From Cacajao melanocephalus (Eukaryota; Chordata; Mammalia; Primates; Pitheciidae): a stretch of DNA of 64,000 bases. Each line of letters begins with the position of its first letter. Position 1 is the first letter of the stretch. The DNA is taken from assembly GCA_963573385.1 (NCBI GenBank), contig CAUYLG010022275.1, positions 40,474 to 104,473 on the forward strand. The letters run 5' to 3'. The notes beneath the pieces are model-generated. The model saw only the letters and a program-made list of their open reading frames with translations. It made no database searches and was not told where the DNA came from. Of this stretch, positions 58,691 through 64,000 are shown piece after piece. The position numbers were made by a program, and so were the translations under genes.

Positions 58691-59995
58691 AAGACCCAGA
58701 GTAGCCAAAGTTATTCTAAGTGATTCCAAGCAAAGAGAACATAACTAGAGGAATCACATTACTTGACTTCAAAATATACTACAGTGCTCTAATAACCAAA
58801 ACAGTATGGTACTGGCATAGAAACAGGCACATAGACAAATGGAGCAGAAGAGAGTTCCCCAAAACAAATCCACACACCTACAGTGAACCAATTTTTTACA
58901 AAGGTACCCATAACATACACTGGCAAAAAGACAGTCTCTTCAATAACTGGTGCTGGGAAAACTGGATATGCATAAGCAGAAGACTAAACTAGAGCCCTCT
59001 GTATTACCATATAAAAAATCAAATCAAAGTGGATTAAAGACTTTAAGACTTTAAACTGTGATATTTCTACAAGAAAACACTGTGGAAAATCTCTAAGATA
59101 TTGGTCTGGGAAAAGATTTCTTAAGCAATACCCCACAAGCACAGGCAACCAAAGCAAAAATATACAAACAGGATTACATCAAGTTAAAAAGCATCTGCAC
59201 AGCAAAGGGTACACTCAACAGAATGAAGAGACAACCCAAAGAATGAGAGAAAATATTTGCAAACTGTCCATCTGAAAAGGAGTCAATAACCAGACTATAT
59301 AAGAACTTCAAACAACTCTATAGGAAAAAGTCTAAAACTTTGTTAGAAAATTGGCAAAATATTTGAATAGACATTTCTTAAAAGAAGACATACAAATGGC
59401 AAACAGGAATATAAATAGATTCTCAACAGCATGGATCATCAGAGAAATGCAAATGGAAACTACAATGAGATATCATACCAGTTAAAATGGCTTATATCTA
59501 AAAGACAAGCAATAACAAATGGTGATGAGGATGTGGAGAAATGGGAATCCTGGTACATTGCTAGTTGGAATGTAAATTACTATAACCACTATGGAGAACA
59601 GTTTGGTGGTTCCTCAAAGAACTAAAAATGAAACTACCATATGATCTACCATCGCACTGCTGGATATATACCCAAAAGAAAGGAAATTTGTATATGAAAG
59701 AGATTTCTGTACTCCTATATTTGTTGCAGCACTGTTTACAACAGCTAAGATTTGGAAGCGACCTAAGTGTTCATCAACAAATGAATGAATAAAGAAAGTG
59801 TGATATACATAAATAATAGAGTCCTACTCAGCCATAAAAAAATAATAAGATCCAGTCATTTGAAACACCATAAATGGAACTGGAGACCAATATGTTAAGT
59901 GAATTAAGCCATGCAGAGAAAGACATAAATCTCATGTTCTCACTTATTTGGGGAATCTAAAAATCAAAACAATTGAACTCATAGACAGAGAGAGT
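58691..59995 (+). pseudogene. L1 ORF2 C-terminal remnant
   Basis: GAGGAATCACATTACTTGAC, GGTACTGGCATAGAAACAGG, TCAATAACTGGTGCTGGGAA, CTGCTGGATATATACCCAAA and CAACAAATGAATGAATAAAG are late ORF2 in normal order. Open pieces at 58720-58992 and 59431-59625 are broken by stops. Confidence 0.88.
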
Positions 59996-60346
59996 ATAAG
60001 ATTGGTTACCAGAGGCTGAGAATGGTAGTAGAGGGCTGACTGGGGTTGGGGGAGATGGGGACGGTTATGGGGTACAAAAAATAGAAAGAATGAAAAAGAC
60101 CTATATTTGATAGCACAATAGGGTGATTATACTTAATGGTGACTTAATTGTACATTTTAAAATAATTCAAAGATTGCAACTGGATTGCTTATAACTCAAA
60201 GGATAAATACTTGAGGTGATAGAAAACCCATTCCCCATAATGTGCTCACTTCACATTGCATGCCTGTATCAAAACATCTCATGTGTCCCATAAATATATA
60301 CACTTACTATGTACCCATACAAATTTATTTTTAATAAATAAATAAG

Positions 60347-60827
60347 AATTGAATGATTGAATAAGCATATGGATGAATAAAAAAATAAAGAAACATGTAA
60401 GTAAGTAAAGTATCATGAGCAAAAGCATATGCTTTTTGTCAAATTGAGGGAAAGTATTGATGATGATGTACTTAACCGTTGTGTAGAATCTTCCACCAAG
60501 ACACTGAGGCAGCCCTTTTGCTGGCCTGTAGCCACACGGAAAGCTTAATGGAAACCAAATCATGCTATCCTCCCTCCCTGAGGAGTTGTAACTGACACCA
60601 TCAGGGATCTCCTCTTGTCAGCACAGAGAAACAGAGGTATGTGCCCATTCCTACTGCTGAGCAATATGCCTGCTGTAGCGCAGAGCAGCACTGTCCTGGG
60701 GACCCCTGGACTCCACAGATGGCAGCCATTCAGTGACCACTACCTGGGTCAGGTTGCAAAGAATTCCCAGCCACTGACACTCAATCTGCTTTACCCTGCC
60801 ATTGCATTCCATTTTCATTTATCTCCT
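60347..60827. other. No gene; continuation of MIR tail then unclassified
   Basis: TGAATGATTGAATAAGCATA and GATGAATAAAAAAATAAAG follow the L1. The rest is unclassified. The 124-codon frame 60615-60989 derives much of its length from the pyrimidine tract and has no known domain. Confidence 0.4.
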
Positions 60828-60883
60828 TTTCTTTCTTTCTTTTTTCTTTCTTTTTTTCTTTTCTTTTTTTTTTTTTTTTTTTT
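60828..60883 (+). repeat. Pyrimidine-only tract (CTTT)n/T-run
   Basis: All C and T, mostly CTTT units then a long T-run. It could be the degraded A-tail of a minus-strand retrocopy, but no element is recognised beside it. Confidence 0.85.
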
Positions 60884-63274
60884 GATCTTGGAGTCCCCCT
60901 CTAGCCCTGTGACATGTTTCCCCATCTGTTCATGCAGATGGTGCTATCCAAAGACGTCAAAAATTCTAGTGTCCCCAAATCTCTCTTGATTCAGTTGGTT
61001 CCCTTTATCACAGAGCAGTGAGAAAAATGAGAAAATGAAAGCTACATTTTGAAGCACAGAGATGTCATGGCTTATATAAGGAATACATTCACTTTCAGTA
61101 CCTGGTTTGAAGTAAATGCTATCTACAGAGGTAAGCCCTTATCCCGATGTTCTCCTGAATGTAAAATTGTGTCTGCAATAGCTGGACAGCACCTAGAATA
61201 CGGAATTACACCCTTCCCTCCCTGCTTCCTATTCTTCTCCCTCACCAAATCTTTGTTGCCAGCAACAATGATAATGATCTATTGTAAATTTAGTTCTATG
61301 TATATTTTACACTCTATTCTTTCCATGCCTACAGAAACCGAAAACTTGCAAGGATAAAATAGCTTTGTGTAATTAAAGAAAATTGTCACTGAACAATAAT
61401 AATTTCAAAAACAATAATATTTTTTCATGATTTTAAAATACTGCAAATAACAAAGGCAAGCCAAGGATCCCATTTATGATAGAACAAACAGAAGCCTGAG
61501 CAGAAAACTAAAAAATCAAAATCACAAGAAAGGGAAGTAGCCCAGGGATATAGCTTCTTCCTTGTCTAAGATACGTGATATTTTTGCAATAAATTAAATA
61601 TTAGAACTAAAACCTATTTGGTGACACAGACTTAATTCAGCTCCATAAGTGAGCCCAGAGTTTGAGGTTCCTCAAATCAGAATATCTGACAATCCATATT
61701 ATTTGGAACTTGTTCTCTCAGATTGAAACCTGTTTTTCTCCTGCTTAGGATTTAGGCAAAGTTCATTTTCATAATTATGTTGCTCTTCTCCTCTGTTCTT
61801 TCAGTGCATAGCTCTGCCCAGCCCCTGGCCACCCATGCAGTGGACACAGCATTTTTCTCCTCCCCAGTAACTTCATTACCATCAAATAAGTGCCAGACAT
61901 GTGGTTTGTCTCATCCCATCATCAGGGGTGATGACTGATGAGTAGAGATTCAGTAATTTAGGAAAGCTCCATAAATTAACCCTTAATGAATCATATTTGT
62001 ATAACAGTAACAAATATAATTTGTTCACACACTAAATTAGCTAAGAAGAGCCAGTTTGGGTGGGAAAAAGTGTTTCTCATGATCACATTGTAAGCCTTGT
62101 TTACACTGGTATATGACTGATCCTCATGTTATGTCTAACTTCCCAAAGAGAAAATCAACCTATGGGTCCAGCCAAATTGGCTTAAATACTTAAGATTTGG
62201 GAAAAAACACTGTTCTGGGCAAATGTGTTTTCTTTTTCCCCACATAGTATTCTCCTTTCACATCTTATACACATGTGCACACACACATACAGAAACACAC
62301 ATTCCCTCTGAAGGATAGGCAAGATAACTCAAAATTACATAAAGACATACCCTATGCCAATCAAATAATAGGATACCACTGCTCTGCAGTCAATAGTTAT
62401 ATATATTTTAGCCATATAACATTTGATTATCATGAATAAAAGAGACCATCCCTTTGAATTTAGCTGTAATGAATTTCCTGAGACATGTTTCTGAAAAGCC
62501 CTGGCTCTCACTAGAAAGTGTTTTCTCATTGACTCATTCTATGCTAGGAGGCTGATATGGGTCACCTAAATCTACCACAGTACAATTCCCTCTACTTTGA
62601 CATTTCTGTATGTCTTTAAGAATATCTCACTGATGACAAATGACAATATAACATAAGAAAATTCCATGCCAATGGAAGTTTTAACATGGTCAACTCATAT
62701 TTGCATTTAATTTATAATTTGGGAAACTGAATTCATGACAATACCTGATCCTACCTTTAAAATGTCTTCTTATCAGCTGTTGAAATTGACATCACCTGAA
62801 GCACAGTCTCAATGCTAATGAAGCTTCTTACCAATACAGTGAAATGCCACACATTGTCTACTAGATATGACAATCAGATTTTTTCACCTCATTTAAACAT
62901 AATAGTGTTTGATAATTGGGTTTTAAATGATATCAGTTTGATTTAATGTTTCTCTTTTTACTCCTCTTAATTTACCTGAGTATGCAAATCCATTGTTAGA
63001 CCATATTTTGCATGAAATGCATTCATTGACACACAGAGTAATAAATCAATTTCAGATAAACCCTGCAGAAACCTCAGATCCCACAAACTGATAAATAGAG
63101 TCAGGAGTCAGACTGATAAACTAGAAAAGTGCTGTGAAGAAATGGCAATTACTGATTCAAGCATACATATATTCATTCAGCAAATTTTTTTCTTTTTTTT
63201 TAGGTTGACATTTATTTATCATTTGATTTGAATAGCTTTAATAGATTTAGCACTGGCTTCTGCCTGTTTTCATA
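60884..63274. other. No gene recognised; apparently single-copy
   Basis: Longest stretch without nameable repeats. The 102-codon frame 61049-61357 shows no domain. 61800-61930 is slightly GC-richer (GCATAGCTCTGCCCAGCCCC). 62270-62303 is an imperfect CA tract. Confidence 0.4.
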
Positions 63275-64000
63275 TGTATATATTTTTTATGTACTTTAGA
63301 TTCTGGGGTACATGTGTAGATCATGCAGAATTGTTGCATAGGTACATACATGGCAATGTGGTTTGCTGCCTCCATCCCTCTGTCACCTACATCTGGCATT
63401 TCTCTCCATGTTATCACTCCCCAACCTCCCTATCCCCCCCATTGTCCTTCCCCTAGTACCCCCCAACCGACTCCAGTGTGTGATGCTCCACTCCCTGTAT
63501 CCATGTGTTCTCATTGTTCAACAACCGCCTATGAGTGAGAACATGCAGTGTTTGATTTTCTATTCTTGTGTCAGTTTGCTGAGAATGATGGTTTCAAGAT
63601 TCATCCATGTCCCTACAAAGGACACAAACTCATCATTTTTTATGGCTGCATAGTATTCCATGGCATATATGTGCCACATTTTCCTTGTCCAGTCTATCAT
63701 CGATGGGCATTTGGGTTAGTTCCAAGTCTTTGCTATTGTAAACAGTGCCACAATGAACATACATGTGCAAGTGTCTTTATAATAGAATGATTTATAATCC
63801 TTTGGGTGTATACCCAGTAATGGGATTGCTGGGTCAAATGGAATTTCTATTTCTAGGTCCTTGAGGAATTGCCACACTGTCTTCCATAATGATTAAACTA
63901 ACTTACACTCCCACTAACAGTGTAAAAGTGTTCCTATTTCTCCACATCCTCTCCAGCACCTGTTGTCTCCAGATTTTTTAATGATTGCCATTCTAACTGG
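63275..64000 (-). mobile_element. L1 (L1PA/L1PB) 3' end, antisense, runs off the window
   Basis: Read on the minus strand, this is the late ORF2 and 3' UTR of a primate L1. The plus strand shows TTCTGGGGTACATGTGTAGA, TGAGTGAGAACATGCAGTGT, GCTGCATAGTATTCCATGGC, GGGTGTATACCCAGTAATGG and CTTACACTCCCACTAACAGT. The tail is the T-rich run at about 63268-63292. Plus-strand open frames here (63274-63790) are antisense shadows. The 5' part lies beyond position 64000. Confidence 0.95.

Noticed and set aside
60828..60883. A-tail of a processed pseudogene on the minus strand
   Set aside because: No gene-like sequence could be recognised upstream of the presumed tail on the minus strand (that is, to the right).
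60615..60989. 124-codon frame
   Set aside because: The middle is a poly-Phe/Ser stretch from a pyrimidine tract; low complexity, no domain.
63274..63790. Overlapping plus-strand frames
   Set aside because: Antisense shadows of a minus-strand L1 ORF2 and 3' UTR.

Overview
The window is AT-rich, CpG-poor primate nuclear DNA. Alu repeats (both old J-like and younger S-like copies, one with an intact 16-base target duplication), L1 3' ends of the primate L1PA/L1PB types, and a Tigger1 DNA transposon all point to a human or other anthropoid genome. I see no supported protein-coding exon, CpG island, tRNA or intact RNA gene, so the window is either intergenic or inside a large intron. The longest open frames (up to 129 codons) fall in repeats or low-complexity DNA, or show no codon structure worth calling a gene.

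Layout. 1-4.2 kb: a recent 92-bp tandem duplication, an old L1 3' end, a hAT-type MER fragment and a (TG)n tract. 4.2-16.2 kb: one Alu, several MIR SINEs, an L1ME-like 3' end, a hAT fragment and 1.6 kb of old L1M ORF2, plus an isolated near-perfect hairpin of about 31 bp at 7.93-8.01 kb. 16.2-26 kb: a 5'-truncated Alu, a MIR split by an LTR-like insertion of about 440 bp, a complete MER5A-like element with target duplication, and a MER2/Tigger-like fragment. 26-35 kb: purine-rich DNA, an AluS with a clear target duplication inside a MIR, a U6 snRNA pseudogene, an L2 interrupted by a single-arm Alu, and three more Alus. 36.5-38 kb: an L1 3' half carrying an Alu. 38.4-39.8 kb: an LTR-like stretch and a long imperfect inverted repeat with arms of about 200 bp. 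39.9-44 kb: two pieces of old L1M flank a nearly complete Tigger1 (41.26-43.64 kb) with a dead DDE/D transposase reading frame. 44-54 kb: mostly unrecognised AT-rich DNA with MIR, L2, Alu and L1M pieces and a pair of AT-rich hairpins at 49.3 kb. 54.2-60.35 kb: an L1PB/L1MA-class element with its 5' UTR, broken ORF1, an internally deleted ORF2 and 3' UTR; an older L1PA 3' end sits in its inter-ORF region and an AluS sits in that insert's A-tail. 60.4-63.2 kb: apparently single-copy DNA. 63.27 kb to the end: a minus-strand L1 3' end running off the window.

No genes work together here. The content is layered transposon history whose order can be read from nesting. I found no new molecular system. 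The most checkable unexplained structures are the 7.93 kb hairpin, the 39 kb inverted repeat, the recent 92-bp duplication and the U6 fossil.
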